Source: Rhodobiaceae bacterium | GTDB taxonomy: Bacteria > Pseudomonadota > Alphaproteobacteria > Puniceispirillales > Puniceispirillaceae | Length of the DNA: 36,612 bases | Direction: 5' to 3' | NCBI GenBank assembly: GCA_018624035.1 | Contig: JAAZUU010000009.1 | Location: 1-36,612 of the forward strand | Shown here: piece by piece, positions 25,152 to 33,143 of the stretch | Numbering within the stretch: position 1 is the stretch's first letter | Layout of the letters: the number at the start of each line of letters is the position of its first letter | Position numbers and translations under genes: made by a program | The notes under the pieces: model-generated | Seen by the model: the letters and a program-made list of their open reading frames with translations, nothing else | Told to the model about the DNA's origin: nothing | Database searches by the model: none

Positions 25152-25566
25152 TCCTGATTATCCTTTTCTCGTGACCATCAAACTGCGGCGCGTCCGCACC
25201 CTGACCATGTCGACGGGCCCAGGCGCGGCGGGCAAGCTTCCGCAGGCGCAGAATGTCATCGGGGACGCGATCAATCAATGGCCGGTCTCATCCTCTTTCG
25301 ATATCTGAAAAACCGTCCAGAGGAAGCCGGAGGCGATGGTTCTGGCAGGACTGTCCCCGGCGGCGGAAAATGGCGACGAACATGTGGCATATGGTTGAGC
25401 GTGATCGTCCGGCCGATCGCATGCGGGGCAATTTTGTCGGCGCAGACATCCTGAAATACGTTACAGAATCTGGCCGGTCAGACTGGCCTTGCCGGATTCC
25501 TATTGAAAAATTCAGACTCTGCGCTCAATGTGAGCAGCGATGATCTGTTTTTGATGTTTGGTTGTC
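25152..25566. other. Intergenic stretch with no supported gene
   Basis: This 415-bp gap separates the minus-strand dehydrogenase from the plus-strand MarR-like gene. It must hold both divergent promoters. A 96-codon plus-strand frame at 25253-25543 has Arg/Trp/Cys-rich composition and no ribosome site, so I do not call it. No tRNA, repeat or hairpin of note is seen. Confidence 0.5.
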
Positions 25567-26043
25567 ATGTCTTTTGACGAAAATTTTCAGCTTATCTGGC
25601 GGCGATTTCTCGAAATGGAGATCATCCGCAGCCAGCATTGCCTGAAAATGGCCGGCAGTGCTAACGCCTATCTGGTACTGCAGGTGGTTTGCTGGCACCA
25701 TTTCCTGCTTGTCAGCGAGGACATTGACGACACCTCCTATGATGCCACGCGAGAGAATTGGATTGCCCTTGCGAACCAACCCGCGGCAAAGGGCAAGAAG
25801 CTGACCTATGCGCTGATCGCCGAGCTGACAGGTCTCGACAAGGAAACGGTGCGTCGCAATGTCAAGGCGCTCGCCGACCGCGGCTGGGTGACGGCTGACC
25901 GGAAACTTGGCGTGATATTCTCGCCGACGGCGGAGTTGAATGACAGGCTCGTCAATGAACTCAACCCTGTTGAGACAAAGCTTGTGATGCAGTTCGCACA
26001 GACGCTTGAGCGATATGGATATATGCCATCAGCCGGTGACTAG
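25567..26043 (+). CDS. MarR-like winged-helix regulator
   Basis: A 158-residue protein with a predicted winged helix in its centre: KLTYALIAELTGLDKETVRRNVKALADRGWVTADRKLGVIFSP contains the recognition helix ETVRRNVKALADRG and a wing. N- and C-terminal helices would make the dimer interface, as in MarR proteins. Ligand and targets are unknown. The ATG at 25567 lacks a clear ribosome site. It is convergent with the pirin gene, overlapping it by 4 bp. Confidence 0.72.
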   Translation: MSFDENFQLIWRRFLEMEIIRSQHCLKMAGSANAYLVLQVVCWHHFLLVSEDIDDTSYDATRENWIALANQPAAKGKKLTYALIAELTGLDKETVRRNVKALADRGWVTADRKLGVIFSPTAELNDRLVNELNPVETKLVMQFAQTLERYGYMPSAGD

Positions 26044-26744
26044 CGCGCCTCGATCCGCCCCGGCACCTCGATAACCAGAATTTCGCTGTCAGCTGCCGCG
26101 CCGAGATCGATGCTGCCCTGTCCGGAGATGGCAAGCCCGTCACCCCGTCTCCCGACATGACCGTCAATGGTCACTTCGCCCTCGGAGACCAGAAGATAGG
26201 CCTGACCTTCGATCTGGTGGGTCAGCGAGGTGCCGGCGGCAAGCGTGCCGGCATAGATCCGGGCATCCTGATGGATTGACAGCGGCGCCGAACCGTCCCC
26301 CGAGACAAGCAGCGGCAGCCTGTCACGTGAGGGTGTTTTTGGGAATTCGGCCGTGTCCCAGCTTGGTTCGATACCGCGGCTTCGTGGCATGATCCAGATC
26401 TGGAAGATGTTGGTTTCCTCGTCTTCATGGTTGTATTCCGAATGCGAGATTCCGGTGCCGGCACTCATCACCTGGATATTGCCGGCGGTTGTGCGCCCGC
26501 TGTTGCCACGGTTATCCCTATGGCTGATGGCGCCGCGGCGGACATAGGTGATGATCTCCATATCCGCATGCGGATGCGTGTCAAAGCCGGTATGCGGCTG
26601 GATCACGTCATCATTGATCACCAGCAATTCACCAAAGCTCATTTTCGCGGGATCCCGATAACCGGCAAAGCTGAAATGATGCCTAGCGTCCAGCCACCCA
26701 TGGTCGGTGCCGCCAAGCGTGTCATATTTATGGTGAGTGATCAT
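26040..26744 (-). CDS. Pirin-family bicupin (quercetin 2,3-dioxygenase-like, YhhW type)
   Basis: A 234-residue two-domain cupin. The metal site is fully conserved: His57 and His59 in THPHADMEI and His101 and Glu103 in HSEYNHE, with FGELLVINDDVIQP before them. Homologues have quercetinase activity or act as redox-sensitive cofactors; the physiological role in bacteria is unclear. The start is ATG 26744 with a GGAG site; an upstream in-frame start at 26786 is weaker. A divergent LysR gene lies 108 bp away with an inverted repeat between, the usual arrangement for a regulated pirin gene. Confidence 0.9.
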   Translation of the reverse strand: MITHHKYDTLGGTDHGWLDARHHFSFAGYRDPAKMSFGELLVINDDVIQPHTGFDTHPHADMEIITYVRRGAISHRDNRGNSGRTTAGNIQVMSAGTGISHSEYNHEDEETNIFQIWIMPRSRGIEPSWDTAEFPKTPSRDRLPLLVSGDGSAPLSIHQDARIYAGTLAAGTSLTHQIEGQAYLLVSEGEVTIDGHVGRRGDGLAISGQGSIDLGAAADSEILVIEVPGRIEAR

Positions 26745-26812
26745 CTGCCATGCTCCTGTGTCGGCGATCCGCAAATATCTCAACATGAGCCGTCATCTAT
26801 GGTAAGTAAATG

Positions 26813-26844
26813 ACCTGAAATTCACTAGACAAGTAACTTCAGGT
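26813..26844. promoter_or_regulatory. Probable LysR operator between pirin and lysR genes
   Basis: A perfect 7-bp inverted repeat, ACCTGAA at 26813-26819 and TTCAGGT at 26838-26844, separated by 18 bp. The right arm ends 8 bp before the LysR TTG start and the left arm is about 69 bp from the pirin start. Placement fits LysR binding that autoregulates its own gene and activates pirin. Confidence 0.55.
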
Positions 26845-26852
26845 TATCAATA

Positions 26853-27767
26853 TTGTTATATTCCTCGTCAGTCGATATTTTCCGCGCGGTCATGAAACGC
26901 GGCAGTTTCGTCGGTGCGGCCGATGAAGTCGGCATTTCCGGCGCGGCCGTCAGCAAGCAGATCAAGTCTCTCGAACAGCGTCTGAATCTTGTGCTGTTCT
27001 ACCGTACGACACGCAGCGTCGTGCCAACCGAGGCGGCTGAACGTCTTGCCGATCTGCTGGCGCGCGGTCACGATGAGCTGGGCATCTTGCTGGATGAGCT
27101 TGATGACGCGCAGAGTCGCCCGTCAGGCCGGCTTCGGGTCAATGTGCCGATGTCGTTTGGCGAGCTGTTTCTGCGCCGCCCCATCGCGATCTATGCCAGG
27201 CAATATCCCGATGTCATCGTCGATGTCGATTTCGATGACCGCCGCGTTCATCTGGTGGAGGACGGCTATGATCTGGTCGTGCGGATCGGCGTATTGGAGG
27301 ATTCCGGCCTGATCGCAAGACGGGTCGGGGATTGCCCGCTATATCTGTGCGCCGCGCCCCGACTTTTGGAAGATCACGGTGCGCCGACGGGTCCGGCAGA
27401 TATTCCGGCCCTGCCGGCGGTGATCTATTCACTGGCGTCCGCCGCGTCGAGCTGGTCATGTCGTGACGCGGCGGGTGTGCAGACGACGGTGGCGCTGCGA
27501 CCGGCGCTATACGCCAACAGCGCCGGCATGATGCTCGATGCCTGTATTGAGGGGGTCGGGATCGCCATCCTGCCGCATTTCAGCTGTGCCGACGCGCTGG
27601 CCTCGGGGCGTCTGGTCAGGCTTCTGCCCGCATTTGAAACGATACCTGATCTTGGCATCTATGCTGTCTATCCCGACAAGCGGTTCGTGCCGCTGAAGGT
27701 GCGAAGCTTTATCGATGTCATCGCCGCCGAGCTGGCCTCCGAGGAGGCGCGTCTCGCCCCGTCCTGA
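26853..27767 (+). CDS. LysR-family transcriptional regulator
   Basis: A 304-residue LysR protein. The helix-turn-helix is at about residues 6-60 (IFRAVMKRGSFVGAADEVGISGAAVSKQIKSLEQRL shown in part by SGAAVSKQIKSLEQRLN) and the effector domain begins near GRLRVNVPMSFG, with the PRPI/DVDFDDRRVHLVEDGYDLVVRIG segment typical of the aaeR/dmlR-like group. TTG 26853 is the only standard start after a stop at 26826. It likely controls the divergent pirin gene. Confidence 0.9.
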   Translation: MLYSSSVDIFRAVMKRGSFVGAADEVGISGAAVSKQIKSLEQRLNLVLFYRTTRSVVPTEAAERLADLLARGHDELGILLDELDDAQSRPSGRLRVNVPMSFGELFLRRPIAIYARQYPDVIVDVDFDDRRVHLVEDGYDLVVRIGVLEDSGLIARRVGDCPLYLCAAPRLLEDHGAPTGPADIPALPAVIYSLASAASSWSCRDAAGVQTTVALRPALYANSAGMMLDACIEGVGIAILPHFSCADALASGRLVRLLPAFETIPDLGIYAVYPDKRFVPLKVRSFIDVIAAELASEEARLAPS

Positions 27768-27877
27768 AGGCGTGGCACGACCGGAACATGACCGGGATGG
27801 CGACAGCATGATCATGGTTGCCAGATTGACGGTGACATGCTTGAAACCAGATCCGAGACCCAAGGGAGACAGACATC

Positions 27878-28762
27878 ATGACCATCGCCGTTGAATGTGT
27901 CGTTGATTGCCGGGCGCGGCTTGGTGAGGGCGCCTGGTGGGATGTTGATGACAGGGCATTATGGTGGGTCGACATCAAGGCCGGCCTTGTGCACCGGTTT
28001 GATCCTTCAAGTGGCGAGAATGTGAGCTTTGACTGGGGTGAACCGGTGGCCTGCCTCGCGCGGCGGGATGCCGGTGGTCTGGTTGTTGGCGCGGCAAGCG
28101 GGATCTACCTGTTCGACCCCGGCACCGGCGCGCGTGATCTGCTGGCCGATCCGGAGTCTGGCCTGACAGGCAACAGGTTCAATGATGGCACGACCGACCC
28201 GCGAGGCCGGTTCTGGGCCGGTACGATGCGCGATGACGGATCGCCGCCGGAACGGCGTGGCCGATTCTACAGGGTTGATGCCGACCATGACGTGACAGGC
28301 TGGTTCGACCCGGTGTTCACCACCAACGGGCTTGCCTTCTCGCCTGACGGACAGGTGATGTATCTTGCCGATACGAATCGCGACGTGCGGACCATCTGGG
28401 CCTGTGACTATGACCTTGAAACCGGCACGCCGTCTGCCAAGCGGCTGTTTTTTGACACAAGCCGGATCGCCGGCCGCCCCGATGGCGCCACCGTGGATGC
28501 TGACGGGTGCTACTGGATGGCCGGGTTTGGTGGCTGGCAGGTGGTGCGGATCACACCGGACGGGCAGATCGACCGGATCATCGAAATGCCGGTGGAACGC
28601 CCGACCAAGGTGATGTTTGGCGGTGCCAGCCTCGACACGCTTTATGTCACCTCGATGGGAGATGGCCTGGCCGACGACCCGGCGCAGCAGCATGCCGGCG
28701 GGCTGTTTGCCATCACCGGGCTTGGCACGTGCGGTGTTCCGCAGGCGCGGTTCGCCGGTTGA
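27878..28762 (+). CDS. SMP-30/gluconolactonase-family lactonase
   Basis: A 294-residue six-bladed beta-propeller of the senescence marker protein-30 family. The metal ligands appear in order: Glu17 (LGEGAWW), Asn in GNRFNDG, Asn in TTNGLAFSPDG and Asp in RPDGATVDADG. These enzymes hydrolyse sugar-acid lactones such as gluconolactone or L-arabinonolactone in the cytoplasm. A GGGAGA site precedes the ATG. It stands after the LysR gene but with a 110-bp gap, so co-regulation is not shown. Confidence 0.9.
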   Translation: MTIAVECVVDCRARLGEGAWWDVDDRALWWVDIKAGLVHRFDPSSGENVSFDWGEPVACLARRDAGGLVVGAASGIYLFDPGTGARDLLADPESGLTGNRFNDGTTDPRGRFWAGTMRDDGSPPERRGRFYRVDADHDVTGWFDPVFTTNGLAFSPDGQVMYLADTNRDVRTIWACDYDLETGTPSAKRLFFDTSRIAGRPDGATVDADGCYWMAGFGGWQVVRITPDGQIDRIIEMPVERPTKVMFGGASLDTLYVTSMGDGLADDPAQQHAGGLFAITGLGTCGVPQARFAG

Positions 28763-28874
28763 CCGCCAGTGACAGACGCCGCCTGACGATCTGCGGACAT
28801 GGCTTCATCAGGGGCATCTGTGCTAGGATGACGCGATCATTGCAGGCGCCCTTGATGACACTGAATGACAGGTG

Positions 28875-29792
28875 ATGACCGAGGACAGGTTCGACAGATT
28901 GCGGGAATGGATGGAGCTCGAATTCGAGGAGACGCTGGATGATCTTCTCGAGGTTGAGTTCAATGAACCGATGCTGTCGGAAGAGGTTCGCAAGCTCTAT
29001 CAGAAACAGCACCCTGACAGTCTCGACGGTCGAATCTATTATCCCAACCTGCTTCGCCTGCAGGCGGAAATGATCAAGCTTCAGGACTGGGTCGTCGAGG
29101 AAAACGCCAAGATCCTGATCATCTGCGAAGGGCGTGACAGCGCAGGCAAGGGCGGGGTCATCAAACGGATCACGCAACGTCTGAACCCGCGCGTGGCGCG
29201 CGTCGTGGCGCTGCCGAAACCGTCCGAGCGTGAAATGTCGCAATGGTATTTCCAGCGTTATGTTCCGCATCTTCCCGCCGGTGGCGAGATCGTCCTGTTT
29301 GACCGGTCATGGTATAACCGCGCCGGTGTCGAGCGGGTCATGGGCTTTGCGACCGAGGACGAGGTCGAGCAGTTCTTTCAGGATGTCACCGAATTCGAGA
29401 GGATGCTGGTCCGTTCGGGTATCATCCTTTTGAAGTACTGGTTCTCGATCACCGATGAGGAACAGCAGCTCCGCTTCATGATGCGGATTCACGATCCCAT
29501 GAAACAGTGGAAGCTGTCACCGATGGATCTTGAAAGCCGGATCCGCTGGGAGCAGTACACCAAGGCCAAGGAAGAGATGTTCGAGCGCACCTCGATCGAC
29601 CAGGCGCCCTGGTACATTGTCGAGGGCAATGACAAGAAGCGCGAGAGGCTGAACTGCATGGAGCATATCCTCTCGCGGATCCCCTACCATGAAATCCCGC
29701 ATGAGAAGGTTGTGCTGCCGGAGCGCGTGTTCAATCCGGATTACGAGCGGCGGACCCTTCCCGACGATCTGTATGTCCCCAAGATCTACTGA
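28875..29792 (+). CDS. ppk2: Polyphosphate kinase 2
   Basis: A 305-residue PPK2-family enzyme that transfers phosphate between polyphosphate and nucleotides. Walker A is EGRDSAGKGG (about 85-94), the Walker B/lid region is LFDRSWYNRAGVERVMG (about 133-149), and the C-terminal part carries KYWFSITDEEQQLRF and DQAPWYIVEGNDKKRERLN as in one-domain class I PPK2. It may make GTP/ATP from stored polyphosphate. GTG 28872 directly precedes ATG 28875; the ATG is used here. Confidence 0.93.
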   Translation: MTEDRFDRLREWMELEFEETLDDLLEVEFNEPMLSEEVRKLYQKQHPDSLDGRIYYPNLLRLQAEMIKLQDWVVEENAKILIICEGRDSAGKGGVIKRITQRLNPRVARVVALPKPSEREMSQWYFQRYVPHLPAGGEIVLFDRSWYNRAGVERVMGFATEDEVEQFFQDVTEFERMLVRSGIILLKYWFSITDEEQQLRFMMRIHDPMKQWKLSPMDLESRIRWEQYTKAKEEMFERTSIDQAPWYIVEGNDKKRERLNCMEHILSRIPYHEIPHEKVVLPERVFNPDYERRTLPDDLYVPKIY

Positions 29793-29821
29793 TCACACCG
29801 GCTCCTTGACGGTAAGTCCGG

Positions 29822-30082
29822 TCATGCCTTCGGGGTCAGCAGATCACGGCGGTCCGGTCTGACGGCGCGGCCCTCCGGCTCACTGTAATCGACATCCTCA
29901 ACGCCGCAGGAGATGGCGAAACAGGCAAGTGCCACGGCTTTGGGAATTTCAACCGACCTGTCGCTGCGTTTGCCTTTCTCGTAATACTGGATGGTACGAA
30001 TCTTCAGGCCAAGCTTCCGCGCCGCGCCGGTCTGGCTCAGACCATTGGCTTTGCGCCACAGCTTGAATTCCTTTGCATTCAT
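29822..30082 (-). CDS. XRE-family helix-turn-helix regulator, small
   Basis: An 86-residue DNA-binding protein: FKLWRKANGLSQTGAARKLGLKIRTIQYYEKGKR is a standard XRE helix-turn-helix. A short Asp/Arg-rich tail follows. The start is ATG 30082 after GCGGGA; an inverted repeat lies immediately upstream, suggesting autoregulation. It is divergent from the Nudix gene, which it may control, and convergent with ppk2. Confidence 0.83.
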   Translation of the reverse strand: MNAKEFKLWRKANGLSQTGAARKLGLKIRTIQYYEKGKRSDRSVEIPKAVALACFAISCGVEDVDYSEPEGRAVRPDRRDLLTPKA

Positions 30083-30092
30083 CGACCAATCC

Positions 30093-30105
30093 CGCAATAA
30101 TTGCG
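30093..30105. promoter_or_regulatory. Inverted repeat between XRE and Nudix genes
   Basis: CGCAAT-A-ATTGCG is a perfect 6-bp inverted repeat around one base, ending 11 bp upstream of the XRE start codon and overlapping its ribosome-binding region. A TGCGCA palindrome at 30113-30118 lies next to it. This is the expected place for an operator of the XRE protein acting on both divergent genes. Confidence 0.5.
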
Positions 30106-30146
30106 TTTAGTTTGCGCATTTTGTGCATATATCTCAAGGGGTGATC

Positions 30147-30656
30147 ATGAAAGTTGGCGCCATTGCCTATAGAAAGACATCCAGGGGAATTGAAATCTGC
30201 CTTGTCAGCAGCCGACGCCACAAGGGCAAGCTGACCCTTCCAAAGGGTGAGGTGAAACAGGGTGAGACGCTTGTCACGGCGGTAAAGCGCGAATTGTTCG
30301 AGGAGGCCGGCCTGCACGGCAAGGTCAAGCACAGCAAGCGCCCGCTATGCTTTGCGGCAAAGTCGCGGCAACATGATCCGGTGTTCTATTTCCTCGTGAA
30401 GATCACCGATGTGAAGATGAAATGGCCGGAAAAGTCCGAACGGAAGCGCGTCTTCACCAATCTTGCCGGCATGAGCGGCCTGCCGCTTGGCGACGCGCCG
30501 AAATCACTGCTTCGGCAGATGCGACGACTGCCGCTCCTTGCCGATGCGCGCAACAGTGACCAGCCGGCTGAGGATGATGTGGCCGCCAACGACCCCGTGC
30601 CCTTTCACGCCTCTGCCTTCCGGCGCGCCTTTCCCCGCTGGCGTCGCGGGGCCTGA
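30147..30656 (+). CDS. Nudix hydrolase
   Basis: A 169-residue protein with a complete Nudix box at residues 34-56 (G-x5-E-x7-REL-x-EE-x-GL), preceded by the usual strand GAIAYRKTSRGIEICLVSS. Family members cleave nucleoside diphosphates linked to other groups; the diphosphoinositol polyphosphate/diadenosine group has a similar KGKLTLPKGEV entry. The C-terminal ~50 residues are a low-complexity acidic then Arg-rich tail. AAGGGG precedes the ATG at 30147; an in-frame ATG at 30123 lacks such a site. Confidence 0.9.
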   Translation: MKVGAIAYRKTSRGIEICLVSSRRHKGKLTLPKGEVKQGETLVTAVKRELFEEAGLHGKVKHSKRPLCFAAKSRQHDPVFYFLVKITDVKMKWPEKSERKRVFTNLAGMSGLPLGDAPKSLLRQMRRLPLLADARNSDQPAEDDVAANDPVPFHASAFRRAFPRWRRGA

Positions 30657-30692
30657 CAGACCAGACTGATCCGGCCTGCTTGCGAGCCCGGT

Positions 30693-31022
30693 TCAGGAGG
30701 CGGCGTCGATGGCGACCGAGGTGGACATCGCCTCGCGCTCGAATGCAAGGACACAAACGCCGGAAAAACGGCTCTGCTTGAAGACAAAGGCCTGCTTTAT
30801 ATCTTCAAGAAGCATCGGAATTTCCCGTTCGAAATTCGTCATTGGGGTGACGTCTTCAAAGCGGACATTGATGGCAAGTTCGCCTTCCTTGCCGATCGTC
30901 ACATGAAGGCCATGGAAATCGAAAATGCTGATCCGGCTCTTCAGGAGTTCACATAAGGTCTGTGCCGCGATCTTGGCCTCGGCGACGGATGCGAATTTGA
31001 GCTGAAGCTGGGTCGAGAACAC
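30693..31022 (-). CDS. Small protein of unknown family, partner of GAF protein (copy 1)
   Basis: A 109-residue protein not recognised from any named family. It aligns end to end with the product of 32821-33141: shared positions include KF..VAEAK.AA near the start, a central ..I.IGK.G.L.I...FE, and LKQTFV/IKQAFV followed by GV(C/Y)...(F/N)(E/Y)EA near the end. The alternating pattern suggests strand-helix-strand-strand-helix-strand. The GTG at 31022 aligns with the ATG of the second copy and lies 4 bp after the GAF gene stop, so the pair is co-translated. A longer frame to 31118 would overlap the GAF gene and is not conserved. Confidence 0.75.
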   Translation of the reverse strand: MFSTQLQLKFASVAEAKIAAQTLCELLKSRISIFDFHGLHVTIGKEGELAINVRFEDVTPMTNFEREIPMLLEDIKQAFVFKQSRFSGVCVLAFEREAMSTSVAIDAAS

Positions 31023-31026
31023 GGCG

Positions 31027-31917
31027 CTACCCCAACTTTCCCAACAGGTCGTCGACACCCCGGCCCTCGGGTGCGATCGTCTGCTCGCTGCCGCGATAGG
31101 TCTCCGGCGCCAGCCCAAGGGCGGCCCGCAAATCAGTGCCGTCGCGTGTCAGTCGCCAGTCACCAGCCTCGCTGGCAATGATGGCGTCGGCGGCCAGCAT
31201 GTCCATTGTCGCCGCAGGAGCTGTGCCACGGGCGCAGAAATCAAGAAACCCCATCAGCTCATCAAGCGTGCCATCGGGCGCGAATTGCCTGAATTTTGCC
31301 AACATGCCGACGATCCGCGAGGCTGTCAGCGAACTCTGCTCGGTCATCAGCTGGATCTGCGCCGCCGCTGTTGTCGCCAGTTTGGTCATGAGTCTCAGCT
31401 GCTCTTCATTCGGGGACAATGGCGTTGGATGCGTGCCGCACAACGTGCCAAGCACAACGCCATCGGGTGTGTTCAGCGGAAACCCGGCATAAAAGCCGCA
31501 ATTCAGAGGTGGCTTGGTCAGAGCCGATCCGGCAAAGCGCTCGTCACGGCTTGTATCCGGGACGATGAACGGTTCCGGCGACAGCAACGCATACTGGCAG
31601 AACGTCAGATCCTGCGGCACGCCAAGCAACGGGTCATATCCCTTGCCAGCGCCGCCAATGGTGTATTGGCAGGCCCCGTCAAGCAGGTTGACCATCCCCG
31701 TCTCGCAGCCAAGGATTGTCTTGGCGATCTCGGCGAAAATCTCGAACTGGCGCGATACATCACGGCCAATCAGCCCGGTTTCACTGACGCGGGCGGCGCG
31801 CAGGGTCTCGTTCTGCGGTTTTGGCGCGGGCGGGACCTTCTGCGAGGTCGCCATCGCGTATCCGAGCTTGAGAAAATTACCCAGGCCCTCGGCCTTTATG
31901 GCGCGTCGAAGAGACAT
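31027..31917 (-). CDS. GAF-domain protein with conserved C-terminal region (copy 1)
   Basis: A 296-residue cytoplasmic sensor-like protein. After a ~40-residue variable leader the GAF domain spans about 45-205 (FEIFAEIAKTILGCETGMVNLLDG, FCQYALLSPEPFIVPDTSRDERF, CGFYAGFPLNTPDGVVLGTLCGTHP, SPNEEQLRLMTKLATTAAAQIQL). The remaining ~90 residues share pattern with the product of 33144-33971, including a possible winged-helix segment (LAADAIIASEAGDWRLTRDG) and an acidic/hydrophobic tail ending LLGKLG. No kinase, cyclase or phosphodiesterase domain is attached, so the output must pass through a partner, most simply the small protein encoded next. ATG 31917 follows GCAGGA. Confidence 0.8.
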   Translation of the reverse strand: MSLRRAIKAEGLGNFLKLGYAMATSQKVPPAPKPQNETLRAARVSETGLIGRDVSRQFEIFAEIAKTILGCETGMVNLLDGACQYTIGGAGKGYDPLLGVPQDLTFCQYALLSPEPFIVPDTSRDERFAGSALTKPPLNCGFYAGFPLNTPDGVVLGTLCGTHPTPLSPNEEQLRLMTKLATTAAAQIQLMTEQSSLTASRIVGMLAKFRQFAPDGTLDELMGFLDFCARGTAPAATMDMLAADAIIASEAGDWRLTRDGTDLRAALGLAPETYRGSEQTIAPEGRGVDDLLGKLG

Positions 31918-32009
31918 CACAAAATCCTGCCATACTCACAATCCAAGTGTCAGCCGAAGCCGCGGATAAGTCCAGTGGCGTGTCGCCGCGGCACCGGTTT
32001 GCCGCTGTG

Positions 32010-32432
32010 CTAGATGGAAAAGGCAACTGCGGCGGCAATGATGGCCAACGCGATGCCACCCCGCCCCAGCTGCATGAGCCGCTTCATCAATGCGGCGTTG
32101 GGGGGGCGCTTTGCCTTCATCGCGCCATGCACATGGATGTTGCCGAACAGTGACACGCCAAGGATGATCGCCGCACCAAGGAGCTTGGCGTGAAACGCGC
32201 CATTGATGGCAAGCCCTCCATAAAGCAGATGCGCCAGTCCGATGCCGGTGATCCACAGAGTCAGGATCGAGCCAAGCCCGATATAGCCGAGCAGGGCGAA
32301 GGCCTTGCCGACATGCGGCGGTGGCACCTCGCCGGCGCGGACATAGGCTGACTGCATGATGGTGCTGCCGACTGTGACACCGCCAGCAAACAGGATCGCG
32401 AAATAATGCAGGATCTTCAGACCAATTTCCAT
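32010..32432 (-). CDS. Small four-helix membrane protein between the two GAF modules
   Basis: A 140-residue inner-membrane protein with about four hydrophobic helices: LKILHYFAILFAGGVTVGSTIM, AFALLGYIGLGSILTLWITGIGLAHLL, AKLLGAAIILGVSLFGNIHVHGAM and GGIALAIIAAAVAFSI. It resembles small DUF2269-like or copper-resistance-type membrane proteins only in outline. The His residues in helices 1 and 3 could bind metal or haem, but this is speculative. The start is ATG 32432 with a GGAGGT site; upstream in-frame starts at 32447 and 32519 are weaker. It has the same direction as both GAF modules and lies 92 bp before copy 1. Confidence 0.72.
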   Translation of the reverse strand: MEIGLKILHYFAILFAGGVTVGSTIMQSAYVRAGEVPPPHVGKAFALLGYIGLGSILTLWITGIGLAHLLYGGLAINGAFHAKLLGAAIILGVSLFGNIHVHGAMKAKRPPNAALMKRLMQLGRGGIALAIIAAAVAFSI

Positions 32433-32519
32433 GATACCCACCTCCATGGCCAGCTGTTGATATATGCCGACCCTGTCGACAAACCCGATCCTAGCATGGA
32501 TTGCATGTCGGTTTTCCAC

Positions 32520-32820
32520 TCAAGTCAGGATTGATGCGAATCCTTGCCCGCCCGGCGTCGTTCAGTCAATCGTGACAGTCTTTGGCATGTTGGGCGTGCC
32601 TCTTTCCAGGGCCAGCCGGCGACAGCATGGCCCGATGGGTCCGCGATCTGCTGCCACGGCTCCACCTGACCGGACGCCGGCGGTCCGCCGGATCATCACG
32701 CCGTGACGGGCCGGTCATTCAACCGGGCCCGCCAAATCAACACGGCCCGTTAAATCAACACGGCAAAGAGCCGACTATACAATGCCGGGCAGGATTGCTG
32801 ACTGCCGGCACCGTGGAAAG
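32520..32820. other. Gap between GAF module copy 2 and the membrane-protein gene
   Basis: About 390 bp without a supported gene separate the small-protein stop at 32821 from the membrane-protein start at 32432. It holds an 18-bp two-copy repeat (32728-32763) and presumably the promoter of the membrane-protein gene. Frames crossing it are Pro/Arg-rich and lack ribosome sites. Confidence 0.5.
32728..32763. repeat. 18-bp tandem duplication in the GAF region
   Basis: CCCGCCAAATCAACACGG and CCCGTTAAATCAACACGG, two adjacent 18-bp units identical at 16 positions. A third, more diverged unit may precede them (32710-32727). The unit size equals that of the repeat at 15951-15993, but the sequence is unrelated. 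Confidence 0.75.
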
Positions 32821-33141
32821 TCAGTTTGCGGCGACTTCCGCCTTGATGGCCTCGGCCTCGTAATTGAAGATATAGACGCCGGCGTAGTTGTCTTCCTTGT
32901 AGACAAAGGTCTGTTTGAGGTCCGCGAACACTTCGGCGGCTTTCACCTCAAAGCGTTTCAGATCGTCACTGGACTCGAACTTTGTCTGGATAGACAGGCT
33001 GCCGCACTTGCCGATCGAGATGTTCAGCGAGCGCATGTTGCTGTCGACGATAAGCTTGCCGAACGCATCGGAAATGAAGGATGCGGCGACCTTGGCTTCG
33101 GCGACACCATTGAATTTGAAATTGAAAATTTTCGCAAACAT
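32821..33141 (-). CDS. Small protein of unknown family, partner of GAF protein (copy 2)
   Basis: A 106-residue protein, paralogue of the product of 30693-31022. It begins MFAKIFNFKFNGVAEAKVAA, matching VFSTQLQLKFASVAEAKIAA of copy 1 at many positions, and continues with ISIGKCGSLSIQTKFESSDDLKRFE and LKQTFVYKEDNYAGVYIFNYEAEAI. The ATG is 2 bp after the stop of the upstream GAF gene, so the pair is translationally coupled. No signal peptide or membrane segment is present. No named family is recognised; the fold may be a small alpha/beta sandwich. Confidence 0.8.
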   Translation of the reverse strand: MFAKIFNFKFNGVAEAKVAASFISDAFGKLIVDSNMRSLNISIGKCGSLSIQTKFESSDDLKRFEVKAAEVFADLKQTFVYKEDNYAGVYIFNYEAEAIKAEVAAN

Positions 33142-33143
33142 GG

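Noticed and set aside
25253-25543. 96-codon frame in the intergenic gap before the MarR-like gene
   Set aside because: No ribosome site, odd composition and no recognisable pattern.
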